Assembly (NCBI RefSeq): GCF_000506985.1
Contig: NZ_KI650981.1
Span: 233,122-297,121, forward strand
Source: Advenella kashmirensis W13003
Lineage (GTDB): Bacteria; Pseudomonadota; Gammaproteobacteria; Burkholderiales; Burkholderiaceae_B
Direction: 5' to 3'
Length of the DNA: 64,000 nucleotides
Shown one piece after another: positions 25,577 to 34,709 of the stretch (the first letter of the stretch is position 1; each line of letters opens with the position of its first letter). Position numbers and translations under genes: made by a program. The notes beneath the pieces are model-generated. The model saw nothing but the letters and a program-made list of their open reading frames with translations, searched no databases and was not told the DNA's origin.

Positions 25577-27232
25577 ATGAGCGAGCTGAAAGTCAATTAC
25601 CAGACCGATCCTTCGCAGTACAAACACATTCAATTGAAAACCGAAGGCGCCATTGCACGCCTGACCATTGATATAGATGAAGACAGCGGGATCCGTCCCG
25701 GCTATAAACTGAAGCTCAATTCGTACGATCTGGGCGTGGATATCGAATTGCATGACGCGCTCAATCGCATCCGGTTCGAGCATCCGGAAGTGCGCAGCGT
25801 GATCGTCTCCAGCGGGAAAGACCGCATTTTCTGTTCGGGTGCCAACATCTTCATGCTGGGGCTGTCAACGCATGCGTGGAAGGTGAACTTCTGCAAATTC
25901 ACCAATGAAACCCGCAACGGTATCGAAGACACCAGCGAACATTCGGGCGTTAAATTTATTGCTGCTGTCAACGGCGCGTGTGCCGGAGGTGGTTACGAGC
26001 TGGCGCTGGCATGTGATGAAATCTATCTGGTTGACGATCGTTCCTCTTCCGTTTCCCTGCCGGAAGTGCCGTTGCTGGGTGTGCTGCCCGGTACGGGCGG
26101 TTTGACACGGGTGACCGACAAGCGCAAGGTGCGCCACGATCACGCCGACATTTTCTGCACACTGGTCGAAGGCATTCGCGGACAGCGCGCCAAAGACTGG
26201 AAACTGGTCGACGAAGTAGTGAAAACAGCCAGGTTCGAAGACACGATCAACGCTCGTGCCCAGGAGCTGGCTGAGCAAAGCGGTATCGCCGTGGGCGCGA
26301 CAGGTATTTCTCTGACATCGCTTGAAAAACACGAAGCGGCCGATAGCCTGAACTATAAATATGTCAGCGTCGATATTGACCGAAACAACAAACACGCCAC
26401 CTTCACTATTCGTGGCCCCGAGGGCGATCAGCCCGACACGATCGATGCAATCGTGCAGGCAGGCATGAACTGGTGGCCGCTGCAAATGGCGCGTGAACTG
26501 GATGACGCTATTCTTTCGATGCGTACCAACGAACTCGATAGCGGCCTGTGGCTGATCAAGACAGTGGGCAATGCGCAGGATGTTCTGAAAAGCGATGACG
26601 TTCTGCTGGCCAATAAGGATCACTGGTTCGTGCGCGAAACCCTGGGGCTGATGCGCCGTACGTTTGCGCGCCTGGATGTGTCTTCACGCTCTATGTTTGC
26701 ATTGATTGAAGAGGGTTCGTGCTTTGCAGGCTCTCTGCTTGAGCCGGCGCTGGCCTGCGATCGTATTTACATGCTGACGCTGCCCGACGATGAAGAGCGG
26801 TCGCCGCGCATTGCCGTGGGCGCCATGAATTTTGGTTTTCTGCCCATGGTGACCCGGCAGTCGCGGCTGGCCCGGCGTTTCTATGACGATGCCACTATTC
26901 TGGAAGATACCAAAGCTCTGGCAGGAACCATGCTCGATGGCGATGAGGCGGAAAAAGCCGGTTTGGTCACATATGCCCTGGATGACATTGACTGGGCTGA
27001 CGAAGTGCGGCTCGCCATCGAAGAGCGGCTGTCCATGTCGCCCGATGCGCTCACCGGCATGGAAGCCAATCTGCGTTTCAATGGTCCGGAAAACATGTGG
27101 ACCCGCATATTCGGTCGCCTGACTGCCTGGCAGAACTGGATTTTTATCCGGCCCAATGCGGTGGGTGAGAAGGGCGCGCTGAAACTGTACGGCAAGGGTG
27201 AAAAACCCAATTTCGACTGGAACCGCGTCTGA
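25577..27232 (+). CDS. boxC: 2,3-epoxybenzoyl-CoA dihydrolase BoxC
   Basis: A 551-residue protein that hydrolytically opens the ring of 2,3-epoxybenzoyl-CoA, releasing formate and the dehydroadipyl-CoA semialdehyde. It is built of two crotonase-like parts. The first has SGKDRIFCSGANIFMLG and NGACAGGGYELALACDEIY. The second starts near residue 260 and contains ALIEEGSCFAGSLLEPALACD. A GGAG site precedes the ATG. It is the first gene of boxCBA. The formate it releases could in principle feed the formate dehydrogenase encoded in the same window. Confidence 0.95.
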   Translation: MSELKVNYQTDPSQYKHIQLKTEGAIARLTIDIDEDSGIRPGYKLKLNSYDLGVDIELHDALNRIRFEHPEVRSVIVSSGKDRIFCSGANIFMLGLSTHAWKVNFCKFTNETRNGIEDTSEHSGVKFIAAVNGACAGGGYELALACDEIYLVDDRSSSVSLPEVPLLGVLPGTGGLTRVTDKRKVRHDHADIFCTLVEGIRGQRAKDWKLVDEVVKTARFEDTINARAQELAEQSGIAVGATGISLTSLEKHEAADSLNYKYVSVDIDRNNKHATFTIRGPEGDQPDTIDAIVQAGMNWWPLQMARELDDAILSMRTNELDSGLWLIKTVGNAQDVLKSDDVLLANKDHWFVRETLGLMRRTFARLDVSSRSMFALIEEGSCFAGSLLEPALACDRIYMLTLPDDEERSPRIAVGAMNFGFLPMVTRQSRLARRFYDDATILEDTKALAGTMLDGDEAEKAGLVTYALDDIDWADEVRLAIEERLSMSPDALTGMEANLRFNGPENMWTRIFGRLTAWQNWIFIRPNAVGEKGALKLYGKGEKPNFDWNRV

Positions 27233-27313
27233 TTGTCGGCTCGCGCTCTATTTATCAAGATTACGGAGTGGGTTCACAACTGAAATACCCGCTCTATGAC
27301 CCCGGAGAAATCT

Positions 27314-28741
27314 ATGTCAAGCATCAATTACACCGATAAGATTCCCAATAATGTGAATCTGTCGCAGGACAAGACGCTGCAGCGCGCGCTGGAGCACTGG
27401 CAACCCAATTACCGCAAGTGGTGGAATGATATGGGTCCCGATGGTTCGCAGGACTTCGACGTATATTTGCGCACCGCCACCAGCGTTGATCCGAAAGGCT
27501 GGGCCTCATTTGGCTATGTGAAAATGCCCGACTATCGCTGGGGTATTTTCCTGAACCCGCGAGACGCCGATCGCCAGGTCAATTTCGGCGAGCACAAGGG
27601 AGAAAAAGCCTGGCAGGATGTACCGGGTGAGCACCGGGCCAACCTGCGCCGCATTATCGTGACCCAGGGTGATACCGAACCTGCATCGGTCGAACAACAG
27701 CGGCATCTGGGATTGACAGCACCGTCCATGTACGACCTGCGCAACCTGTTCCAGGTGAACGTGGAAGAGGGGCGTCACCTGTGGGCCATGGTGTATTTGC
27801 TGCACAAACATTTCGGTCGTGATGGGCGCGAAGAAGCCGAGGCGCTCCTGGAGCGCAACAGCGGCGACGAGGACAATCCCCGCATTCTGGCGGCGTTTAA
27901 CGAGAAAACGCCGGACTGGCTGGCCTTTTACATGTTCACTTATTTCACCGATCGCGATGGCAAGTTCCAATTGTGTGCCCTGGCCGAATCCGGTTTCGAC
28001 CCGCTGGCCCGCACCACCAAATTCATGCTTACCGAAGAAGCGCATCACATGTTCGTAGGCGAATCGGGCGTGTCACGTGTGATTCAGCGCACCTGCGAGG
28101 TGATGAACCAGTTGAAAACCGATGATCCGGCACGTCTTCGCGAAGCCGGTGTGATTGATCTGGAAACGCTCCAGCGCTATTTGAATTTCCATTTCAGCGT
28201 GACCATCGATCTGTTTGGTGCAGACGAGTCAAGCAACGCGGCCACGTTCTATAACACGGGTCTGAAAGGACGTTACGAAGAAACCAAACGCGACGACGAT
28301 CATAAACTCTATGATCGCACCTATAACGTACTGGTCGTGCAGGACGGTCGACTGGTAGAGCGTTCGGTACCCATGCTTAATGCGCTGAACGAAGTGCTGC
28401 GGGACGACTATATCAAGGACTCCGTCGGCGGGATCAATCGCTGGAACAAAGTGATCGAGAAAGCGGGTATCCCTTTCCGTCTGAAAGTGCCGCACAAGGC
28501 ATTCAATCGTCGTATCGGCACGCTGTCTGTTGTGAGCGTTTCTCCCGAAGGGCAAGTGATGCCTGAGGCAGAATGGGTCAGACATGAACGCGAATGGCTG
28601 CCTACTGCAGAAGATCGCGCATTTGTGGCGTCGCTGATGGGCCGAGTCGTAGAACCCGGCAAATTCGCCAACTGGATTGCCCCCCCAGCGATGGGTATCA
28701 ACCGTCAACCGGTCGATTACGAGTACGTGCGTTTCAACTGA
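27314..28741 (+). CDS. boxB: Benzoyl-CoA 2,3-epoxidase, di-iron subunit BoxB
   Basis: A 475-residue class I di-iron oxygenase subunit that epoxidises benzoyl-CoA using electrons from BoxA. The iron ligands are expected in the [19 protein letters not shown] and [14 protein letters not shown] helices. The ATG at 27314 has a CCGGAGA site, so I prefer it to the frame start at 27296. The stop codon overlaps the start of a nine-codon frame that leads into boxA. Confidence 0.95.
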   Translation: MSSINYTDKIPNNVNLSQDKTLQRALEHWQPNYRKWWNDMGPDGSQDFDVYLRTATSVDPKGWASFGYVKMPDYRWGIFLNPRDADRQVNFGEHKGEKAWQDVPGEHRANLRRIIVTQGDTEPASVEQQRHLGLTAPSMYDLRNLFQVNVEEGRHLWAMVYLLHKHFGRDGREEAEALLERNSGDEDNPRILAAFNEKTPDWLAFYMFTYFTDRDGKFQLCALAESGFDPLARTTKFMLTEEAHHMFVGESGVSRVIQRTCEVMNQLKTDDPARLREAGVIDLETLQRYLNFHFSVTIDLFGADESSNAATFYNTGLKGRYEETKRDDDHKLYDRTYNVLVVQDGRLVERSVPMLNALNEVLRDDYIKDSVGGINRWNKVIEKAGIPFRLKVPHKAFNRRIGTLSVVSVSPEGQVMPEAEWVRHEREWLPTAEDRAFVASLMGRVVEPGKFANWIAPPAMGINRQPVDYEYVRFN

Positions 28742-28770
28742 TGGGTACCGCCCGAAAGGGCGGGCAATGA
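28741..28770 (+). other. Nine-codon linker frame with a GAAA-tetraloop hairpin
   Basis: The boxB stop (28739-28741) shares its A with an ATG (28741-28743). That frame encodes nine residues, MGTARKGGQ, and its stop (28768-28770) overlaps the boxA ATG (28767) as ATGA. The same bases form a perfect 6-bp GC stem, CCGCCC / GGGCGG (28748-28763), closed by a GAAA tetraloop. It may serve as a re-initiation bridge or a translation brake; function is inferred. Confidence 0.5.
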
Positions 28771-30047
28771 AAGAAATTGGATTCACGATGGAAACAGTGA
28801 TAGCGATGAGCCAACCCGGCCAGGCAACGAAACAGCACCTGATCGATCCGGAAATCTGCATACGTTGCAATACGTGTGAAGAGACCTGCCCGATCGATGC
28901 AATCACGCATGACGGAAACAATTACGTAGTCAGGCCGGATATTTGCAATCACTGCATGGCCTGCGTGGCGCCATGCCCCACGGGTGCGATCGATAATTGG
29001 CAGCCGGTGCTGGCAGATCAAATGTATACGCTCGACGAGCAATATACTTGGGATGAATTGCCGGCCCTGCAGGCGCTTGAGGTTCCGGCGGACGACACGC
29101 CGGTTGCCGCCGGCACGGACAGCGACGCCGAGGTTACCATTCAGGGCAGCAATTATGTCGCCGGATCGCAGATTCCGCCGTGGTCCGCCTCACACAGCTA
29201 TACCAATCTGTATGGCACTCGTAATTTCATTACCGCGACGGTGTCGGGCAATTACAGGCTGACGGACGAATCATCCGAAAGCGATATCCGCCACGTCGTT
29301 TTGGATTTTGGTGAAACGCCGTTTCCGGTGCTGGAAGGGCAATCCATCGGCATCATACCGCCGGGAACCGACGCCAGCGATCGTTTGCATCACGCGCGCC
29401 AGTACTCGCTGGCCAGTCCGCGTGATGGGGAGCGCCCGCGTTACAACAACGTCTCGATCACGGTCAAGCGCGTGGTGCAGGATTATGATGGCAACCCGGT
29501 CCAGGGAGTCTGCTCCAATTACGTTTGTGATTTGAAGAAGGGCGACAAGGTTCAGGTCATCGGTCCTTTTGGGCATACATTCCTGATGCCGAATCACCCG
29601 GGTTCCAATCTCATTATGATCTGCACGGGCACCGGTAGCGCACCCATGCGGGCCATGACAGAAAGGCGACGACGCAAGCGGCAGGATCCGTCCATGGACG
29701 AGCGCGGCAAGCTTATGCTGTTTTTCGGTGCGCGCTGCCCGGAAGAGCTGCCGTATTTCGGGCCGCTTAATAAGCTGCCCAAAGATTTCATTGATGTTAA
29801 CTTCGCTTTCTCCCGCAAGCCGGGGCAGCCCAAACGGTATGTACAGGATGTCATGCGCGAGCGGCTGACGGACCTGCTGGACTTATTGAAAAACGAGAAT
29901 ACTTACATTTATGTTTGCGGACTGAAGGGCATGGAAACTGGTGTGCTGGAAGTATTGCAAGAGGCCGCCGCAGCGGGCGGCCTGGACTGGAGCGAATTGC
30001 ATACGACGCTAAGGCAGAAGGGCCGGCTGCACCTGGAAACGTATTGA
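28767..30047 (+). CDS. boxA: Benzoyl-CoA epoxidase reductase component BoxA
   Basis: An iron-sulfur flavoprotein of 426 residues that moves electrons from NADPH to BoxB. The N-terminus holds two 4Fe-4S motifs, [12 protein letters not shown] and [13 protein letters not shown] ferredoxin-NADP reductase-like module follows, with [12 protein letters not shown] (flavin), [12 protein letters not shown] (NADP) and YVCGLKGME. The start is uncertain: ATG 28767 overlaps the linker-frame stop, while 28788 and 28806 are in-frame alternatives nearer the conserved QHLIDPEIC. Confidence 0.94.
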   Translation: MKEIGFTMETVIAMSQPGQATKQHLIDPEICIRCNTCEETCPIDAITHDGNNYVVRPDICNHCMACVAPCPTGAIDNWQPVLADQMYTLDEQYTWDELPALQALEVPADDTPVAAGTDSDAEVTIQGSNYVAGSQIPPWSASHSYTNLYGTRNFITATVSGNYRLTDESSESDIRHVVLDFGETPFPVLEGQSIGIIPPGTDASDRLHHARQYSLASPRDGERPRYNNVSITVKRVVQDYDGNPVQGVCSNYVCDLKKGDKVQVIGPFGHTFLMPNHPGSNLIMICTGTGSAPMRAMTERRRRKRQDPSMDERGKLMLFFGARCPEELPYFGPLNKLPKDFIDVNFAFSRKPGQPKRYVQDVMRERLTDLLDLLKNENTYIYVCGLKGMETGVLEVLQEAAAAGGLDWSELHTTLRQKGRLHLETY

Positions 30048-30088
30048 TGCGGGTCCCAGGAAGGTGATGTTCACACCGTCCCGACCAC

Positions 30089-30132
30089 AAAAAAATAGCT
30101 CCAAAGCGGTCGTCTTTAGTCCGCTTTGGAGC
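30089..30132 (-). terminator. Intrinsic terminator of the amino-acid-binding-protein gene
   Basis: GCTCCAAAGCGG / CCGCTTTGGAGC form a perfect 12-bp stem around an 11-nt loop (30098-30132). On the minus strand it is followed by a T-run (complement of 30089-30095), so it ends the leftward transcript. It may also cap the incoming boxA message. Confidence 0.85.
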
Positions 30133-30188
30133 GGGCGCGAACTTGCATTTATCGCTTGTCGCCGCTATTGGCCAATACTGACCACTGC

Positions 30189-30977
30189 TTACCCACCATA
30201 AATATCATATTTGAAATATTTATCGGCAATTTTCTGATAGGTGCCGTCCTTGCGGATTTCATCAAATGCCTTGTTCAGCGCATCTTTCAGCTCGGTGTCG
30301 TTCTTGCGTACGGCAAACCCGGTGCCTTTGCCAAAAATTTCCTCGTCGGCAGAAGCCAGAATCGGGTCACCGACCAGCTGGAAGTCTTTGCCTGCAGGGC
30401 TTTCCACAAAATCGGTGGTGACGCCGCCATCGGCAAACACAACAGCGATGCGGCCGGTGGTCAGGTCGTTATAGGCATCTTCCAGTGTTTTGTATCGCTT
30501 GATATTGGTGTCTTTAAAATATTTGGTGGCGTATTTGTCCTGAATCGTGCCCTGCTGAACGCCCAGGTCCACGCCTTTGAGTCCTTCGGCTGTCGATTGA
30601 TAGGTAGACCCTTTCTTGGCGATAAACATATTGGGCGTGGTCCAGATCTTTTGCGTGAACAGCACCGCTTTTTCACGTTCCGGCGTGATACTCATGGACG
30701 AGGCGATCACATCGAATTTCTTGGCGCGCAAGGCGGGGATAATGCCATCCCAGCCTTGATTCTGGAAGGTGCACTTGGCCTGCATTTTTTCACACATGGC
30801 CTTGGCCAGATCAATATCGAATCCGACAATTTCACCGGATGGGCTGGTGGATTCGAAGGGGGGGTATGTGGCGTCCGAGCCGAAGCGGATGGTTTTGCCG
30901 GCCGCAACAGCCGAAGCGGATACAGCCAGCGCGATTGCGCACAGGCCGATACCGAAAACTTTTTTTTTCAGGTTCAT
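30189..30977 (-). CDS. ABC transporter periplasmic amino-acid-binding protein
   Basis: A 262-residue HisJ/ArgT-type solute-binding protein. Residues 1-26 are a signal peptide with an AVAAG cleavage region. The fold is marked by GSDATYPPFES, VGFDIDLAKAMCEKM and DVIASSMSITPEREKAVLF, as in lysine/arginine/ornithine/histidine binders. It is transcribed away from the permease genes 437 nt upstream, which probably use it. No ATPase gene accompanies it. Confidence 0.92.
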   Translation of the reverse strand: MNLKKKVFGIGLCAIALAVSASAVAAGKTIRFGSDATYPPFESTSPSGEIVGFDIDLAKAMCEKMQAKCTFQNQGWDGIIPALRAKKFDVIASSMSITPEREKAVLFTQKIWTTPNMFIAKKGSTYQSTAEGLKGVDLGVQQGTIQDKYATKYFKDTNIKRYKTLEDAYNDLTTGRIAVVFADGGVTTDFVESPAGKDFQLVGDPILASADEEIFGKGTGFAVRKNDTELKDALNKAFDEIRKDGTYQKIADKYFKYDIYGG

Positions 30978-31161
30978 GGATGTTTCCTAAATGACGTAAG
31001 CCTATGTTGCAGCCTGAAACCAGTCGGACCGGGCATCCTTGATTCGCTAACTGCATGAAAGGGCGTGCAGCGACCCATTTCCTGCTGCAACGTGTAGCAC
31101 CGCTGCGGGCGGTGGCCGATTGGGGATTATGACAGCATTTGCCGAAAAAGGTACAGGGAAT

Positions 31162-31218
31162 TTCCCGCAGACCGGTACTGGCTAAGGGAAAACCGGCGGT
31201 TTATTTCGTCTGCGGGAA
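31162..31218. repeat. Inverted repeat upstream of the permease operon
   Basis: TTCCCGCAGAC (31162-31172) and GTCTGCGGGAA (31208-31218) are perfect 11-nt complements with a 35-nt spacer. The second arm ends 3 nt before a TATAAT hexamer (31222-31227), so the pair brackets the promoter region. It could be a two-site operator or a transcript hairpin of a leftward RNA. Confidence 0.6.
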
Positions 31219-31221
31219 CGA

Positions 31222-31413
31222 TATAATGGCGGCACCTGCCCTCGGGATGGCTAAAATCACGCAGACCTGCCGCCGTTACAGGCGATCGCGGGCCTTGCAT
31301 GGCGACAAACCGTGATGTCTGCTATCAGACCGCTTTTTGGCTACGCGGGGTGGGTAGTGTTATAAAACGAGGCTGTGCCATGCCAGAGAGGTCGGGCCGG
31401 GCCACGTAACAGG
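31222..31413 (+). promoter_or_regulatory. Permease operon -10 element and 5' leader
   Basis: TATAAT at 31222-31227 is a consensus -10 element; the -35 is poor. From an expected start near 31234 the leader is about 180 nt. Just past the -10 element, GGCGGCA (31228-31234) can pair with TGCCGCC (from about 31268). I recognise no known riboswitch. The remaining gene-free stretch 30978-31161 carries only the likely promoter of the binding-protein gene. Confidence 0.4.
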
Positions 31414-32121
31414 ATGGAAGAATTAAATCTGATTGGTCAGTATTTGCCCCGTATATTGCAGGGGGCCGTACTGACGCTCGAAATCGCAGTGTTGTCGCTG
31501 GTTATTTCGATACTTATCGGGCTCGTCGGAGCCAATATGCGCCTGTCGCGCAACCGGCTGCTTGCCCGGCTTGGGCAGCTCTATTCCAGTGTCGTGCGCG
31601 GAGTGCCAGACCTGATCTGGATGCTGATGGTGTACTACAGTGCACAAATCGGACTCAATGCCCTGACCGAAGCCTGGGATCTGGATTATTTCGAAATCAG
31701 CCCTTTTGCTGCAGGTGTGCTCACCTTGTCGTTTATTTTCGGTGCTTATTTCACTGAAACATTTCGCGGGGCCATTATGGCTATCCCCTATGGCCAGATC
31801 GAAGCCGGGCAGGCGTATGGCATGCGCGGGCTGCAGGTCATGAGACGCATTACCTTTCCGCTTATGATGCGCTATGCCTTGCCCAGTGTCCGTAACAACT
31901 GGCTGGTGCTGACCAAGGCGACGGCGCTGGTGTCCATTATCGGCCTGGATGACATGACACGCATTGCCCAGCAAGCGGGCAGTGCAACGCATTTGCCGTT
32001 TGTTTTCAATACCATATCTGCGCTGCTGTTCCTGTTGCTGACCACCGTTTCACTGTACGTATTTCGCTTTCTGGATCGGCATTATCAGCGTGGTTTTGTA
32101 AGAGAGGATGCCCATGTCTGA
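31414..32121 (+). CDS. Polar amino acid ABC transporter permease (HisQ type)
   Basis: A 235-residue inner-membrane permease with about five helices. The EAA loop is visible as IEAGQAYGMRGLQVMRRITFP, and the N-terminal family signature as YLPRILQGAVLTLEIAVLSL. ATG 31414 gives normal length; the longer frame from 31375 adds a polar stretch. It overlaps the next permease by 8 nt, as expected for partner subunits. Confidence 0.92.
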   Translation: MEELNLIGQYLPRILQGAVLTLEIAVLSLVISILIGLVGANMRLSRNRLLARLGQLYSSVVRGVPDLIWMLMVYYSAQIGLNALTEAWDLDYFEISPFAAGVLTLSFIFGAYFTETFRGAIMAIPYGQIEAGQAYGMRGLQVMRRITFPLMMRYALPSVRNNWLVLTKATALVSIIGLDDMTRIAQQAGSATHLPFVFNTISALLFLLLTTVSLYVFRFLDRHYQRGFVREDAHV

Positions 32122-32830
32122 AACCCTCTCACTCTTTCTGGATGCCATTGTGACTTGCCTGCGCGCCGCGCCGCTCACACTGGTTCTGACTGCGCTGTCG
32201 GTCTCCATTGGCCTGTGTATGGCCATTCCTCTGTCGGTTATTCATCAACGGCAGAAGACGGTAGCCGCCAGGCTTGTTCACGCATTTACGTATTTCTTTA
32301 CCGGCACACCGCTGCTGGTGCAAATCTATATTATTTATTACGGTATTCCCAGTTTCGGTTTTATCGGACACCTGATGATGCAACCCGGTTTTGGTTTTCT
32401 CAAGGAAGGCTTTATCTGGGTGCTGGCTGCGCTGACCCTGAACACGGCGGCCTATTCAACTGTGATTTTTTCCGGTTCCATCAGGAATACGGATCGCGGC
32501 GAAATCGATGCGGCGCGGGCGTTCGGCATGAATCGCCGTAATGCGATGCGCCGTATTATTCTTCCTTCAAGTCTGCGTCGTGCGCTTCCCGCCTACAGCA
32601 ATGAAGTGATTATGACCCTGCATTCCACGGCGCTGGCCTCAACGGTGGCCATGATGGAAATTACCGGCGCAGCCAGCCTGTTTGTCACCAATACCTATCA
32701 GCCGTTTATTGCCTATTCGGCCGCGGCGTGTATTTATCTGGTGCTCAATTTTGTACTGGTGTATGCGTTCCGGAAAATAGAGCAACGGTACCTGGTCCAT
32801 CTTAATTTTCGACATCTGGCAGAAGCATAA
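32114..32830 (+). CDS. Polar amino acid ABC transporter permease (HisM type)
   Basis: A 238-residue permease with the EAA loop IDAARAFGMNRRNAMRRIILP and several hydrophobic helices (FTYFFTGTPLLVQIYIIYYG). AGAGAGG is directly before an ATG at 32108, too close to use, and six bases from ATG 32114, so I choose the latter. Its stop overlaps the following deacylase start by one base. The pair needs a HisP-type ATPase, which is not encoded nearby. Confidence 0.92.
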   Translation: MSETLSLFLDAIVTCLRAAPLTLVLTALSVSIGLCMAIPLSVIHQRQKTVAARLVHAFTYFFTGTPLLVQIYIIYYGIPSFGFIGHLMMQPGFGFLKEGFIWVLAALTLNTAAYSTVIFSGSIRNTDRGEIDAARAFGMNRRNAMRRIILPSSLRRALPAYSNEVIMTLHSTALASTVAMMEITGAASLFVTNTYQPFIAYSAAACIYLVLNFVLVYAFRKIEQRYLVHLNFRHLAEA

Positions 32831-33963
32831 TGCGGCAGGAAAAACACGTTCTGACACTCAGTGCGCCGGGCACATCCCATGAAATCAATGCGTTTCATTT
32901 CGGGCCTGCCGACAGCGGACGCAAGGTCTATATGCAGGGCAGCCTGCATGCCGACGAATTGCCGGGTTCGCTTGCGCTTTTTTATTTGAATCGCCGGCTG
33001 CAGGTACTCGAAGCGCAGGGTGCGCTGAACTGCGAAGTCGTTCTGGTACCGTTTTGCAATCCGTTAGGATTGACCCAAACCGTTTTCTATGACCACATCG
33101 GCCGGTTTCAGCTGTCAACGGGGCAAAATTTCAATCGTCTTACCGGCATTGCTTTATATGAGAATTTACTGACTGCCCTGCAAAAAAGTGCAGAGCAGCC
33201 GGGAGCAGATGCCCAGGCCAACCGTAAGCTGATCCGCAGAGCGTTGCGCAATGTCCTGGACGCTTTCGAGCCGTCGCGCCTGATTGATGAGCTGCATGTG
33301 ACCTTGCTGCGCATGGCGTGCGATGCCGATATCGTACTGGATCTGCACTGCGATATCCGGGCCGTGATGCATGTTTATTCCCTGCCGCAGGTGTGGGATC
33401 GCTGCGAACCGCTGGCCCGCTATCTGCAAAGCGAATGTCAACTGCTGGCTGAAGACTCGCTGTCCTGTTCTTTCGATGAAATGGTGTCCACGCCCTGGCT
33501 GAAACTACGGAATGTATATCCCGAGGCGGATATTCCGTTAGCGTGTTTTGCTGCGACGATCGAACTTCGCGGTGACCGCGATCTGACGCACGCAAATGCA
33601 GAGCGGGATGCCGAAGCGTTCATCCAGTATTTGAACGAACAGGGCTATCTGCAGTTGCCCCAGTCAGAGGTTTTGCCCATGCCGCCGTTGCGCTGTGAGC
33701 CCCATCCGCTGGGGGGCCTGGCGTATGTCGGTTCGCCATGCACCGGCATCGCCGTGTATCACGTAGCGGCCGGGCAGTGGGTAGAGCAGAACCAGTTGCT
33801 GGTTGAAATTGTGGATCCGGTCAGGCTGGCAGTGACGCCGGTGCTCGCACCTGTTCGTGGTTTTATTTTTGCCACTGCAGGCGTGCGTCTGGCGCAAAAG
33901 GAATCCAAGCTGTTGAGCTTGTCCAGCCCCGATGATATTGGCAGCGTGGGGTTGTCGCCCTGA
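32830..33963 (+). CDS. Succinylglutamate desuccinylase/aspartoacylase-family zinc deacylase
   Basis: A 377-residue M14-like protein. Zinc ligands are expected in GSLHADELPG (HxxE) and in VLDLHCD. The catalytic-domain stretch NPLGLTQTVF and a C-terminal beta domain with YHVAAGQWVEQNQLLVEIV resemble AstE/AspA relatives. The start overlaps the permease stop (TAATG). The arrangement suggests import of an N-acylated amino acid followed by removal of the acyl group, but substrate and acyl type are inferred. Confidence 0.82.
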   Translation: MRQEKHVLTLSAPGTSHEINAFHFGPADSGRKVYMQGSLHADELPGSLALFYLNRRLQVLEAQGALNCEVVLVPFCNPLGLTQTVFYDHIGRFQLSTGQNFNRLTGIALYENLLTALQKSAEQPGADAQANRKLIRRALRNVLDAFEPSRLIDELHVTLLRMACDADIVLDLHCDIRAVMHVYSLPQVWDRCEPLARYLQSECQLLAEDSLSCSFDEMVSTPWLKLRNVYPEADIPLACFAATIELRGDRDLTHANAERDAEAFIQYLNEQGYLQLPQSEVLPMPPLRCEPHPLGGLAYVGSPCTGIAVYHVAAGQWVEQNQLLVEIVDPVRLAVTPVLAPVRGFIFATAGVRLAQKESKLLSLSSPDDIGSVGLSP

Positions 33964-33993
33964 CTTTTTTCGGGGGAGCAAGTAATGCAGGCG

Positions 33994-34578
33994 TTATTGT
34001 TCCAGTAGCCAGGATTGCAACGCCACCAGCGTTTTGGCGTCACAGATCTGCTGGCTCGCAATGGCTTGGCGCACCTCGTCCCGGCTCATCAGCACCGTTT
34101 GCACAAATTCGTCGTCATCGGCATGAAGGCTGCTGTCCTTGCGAACGCCTTCGGCTCTGAATACATGCATCAGCTCGTCGCAAAAGCCCGGTGCGGTATA
34201 AAAGCTGTGGATGAGTGTCATACCACCCGCTGTATATGGCGTCTCTTCCGCCAGTTCACGGTACGCGCATTGCTCTGGCGGCTCATTTTCCACGTCCAGC
34301 TTGCCGGCGGGAATCTCCAGCAACGGGCCGCCGGTGGGGTGGCGAAACTGCTTCACCAGAATCACTTTGTCCTCGGGCGTGATGGCCAATACTGCGACGG
34401 CGCCGCAGTGACGCACCACTTCGCGGGTCGCGGTCTTGCCATTGGGCAGGATGACCGTATCAACGGTGACTTTAATGATTTTTCCTTCGAAAATGAAGGT
34501 GCTGTCCTGTAGGGTTTCGGTCAAGTCTTCGTCGGACAGATTGTCAGCGACAGACGGATCGGAGGAAGTTGTTGACAT
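33994..34578 (-). CDS. Nudix hydrolase, ADP-ribose pyrophosphatase type
   Basis: A 194-residue cytosolic Nudix protein likely to hydrolyse ADP-ribose or a related dinucleotide. The Nudix box begins at GKLDVENEPPEQ and continues CAYRELAEETPY. The last conserved position, normally Gly after EET, is Pro here. Flanking VILVKQFRHPTGGPLLEIPAG and FYTAPGFCDELMHVF support the NudF-like group. It converges on the deacylase gene. Confidence 0.88.
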   Translation of the reverse strand: MSTTSSDPSVADNLSDEDLTETLQDSTFIFEGKIIKVTVDTVILPNGKTATREVVRHCGAVAVLAITPEDKVILVKQFRHPTGGPLLEIPAGKLDVENEPPEQCAYRELAEETPYTAGGMTLIHSFYTAPGFCDELMHVFRAEGVRKDSSLHADDDEFVQTVLMSRDEVRQAIASQQICDAKTLVALQSWLLEQ

Positions 34579-34709
34579 AATATGACCATCTCATGCATGG
34601 AAAGGGACAGTATAGGTTACCACGGTGACGGCAGGCTTACAGCGCCTTGCCTGCCTGGCAGCCATTTCCGAATGTATTTACAGGTGCCGACGCAGAGATG
34701 CCGGCGCGG

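Noticed and set aside
30126-31058. Long plus-strand open frame of 310 codons
   Set aside because: It is antisense to the periplasmic amino-acid-binding protein, which has a signal peptide and clear family motifs; the plus frame shows no recognisable domain.
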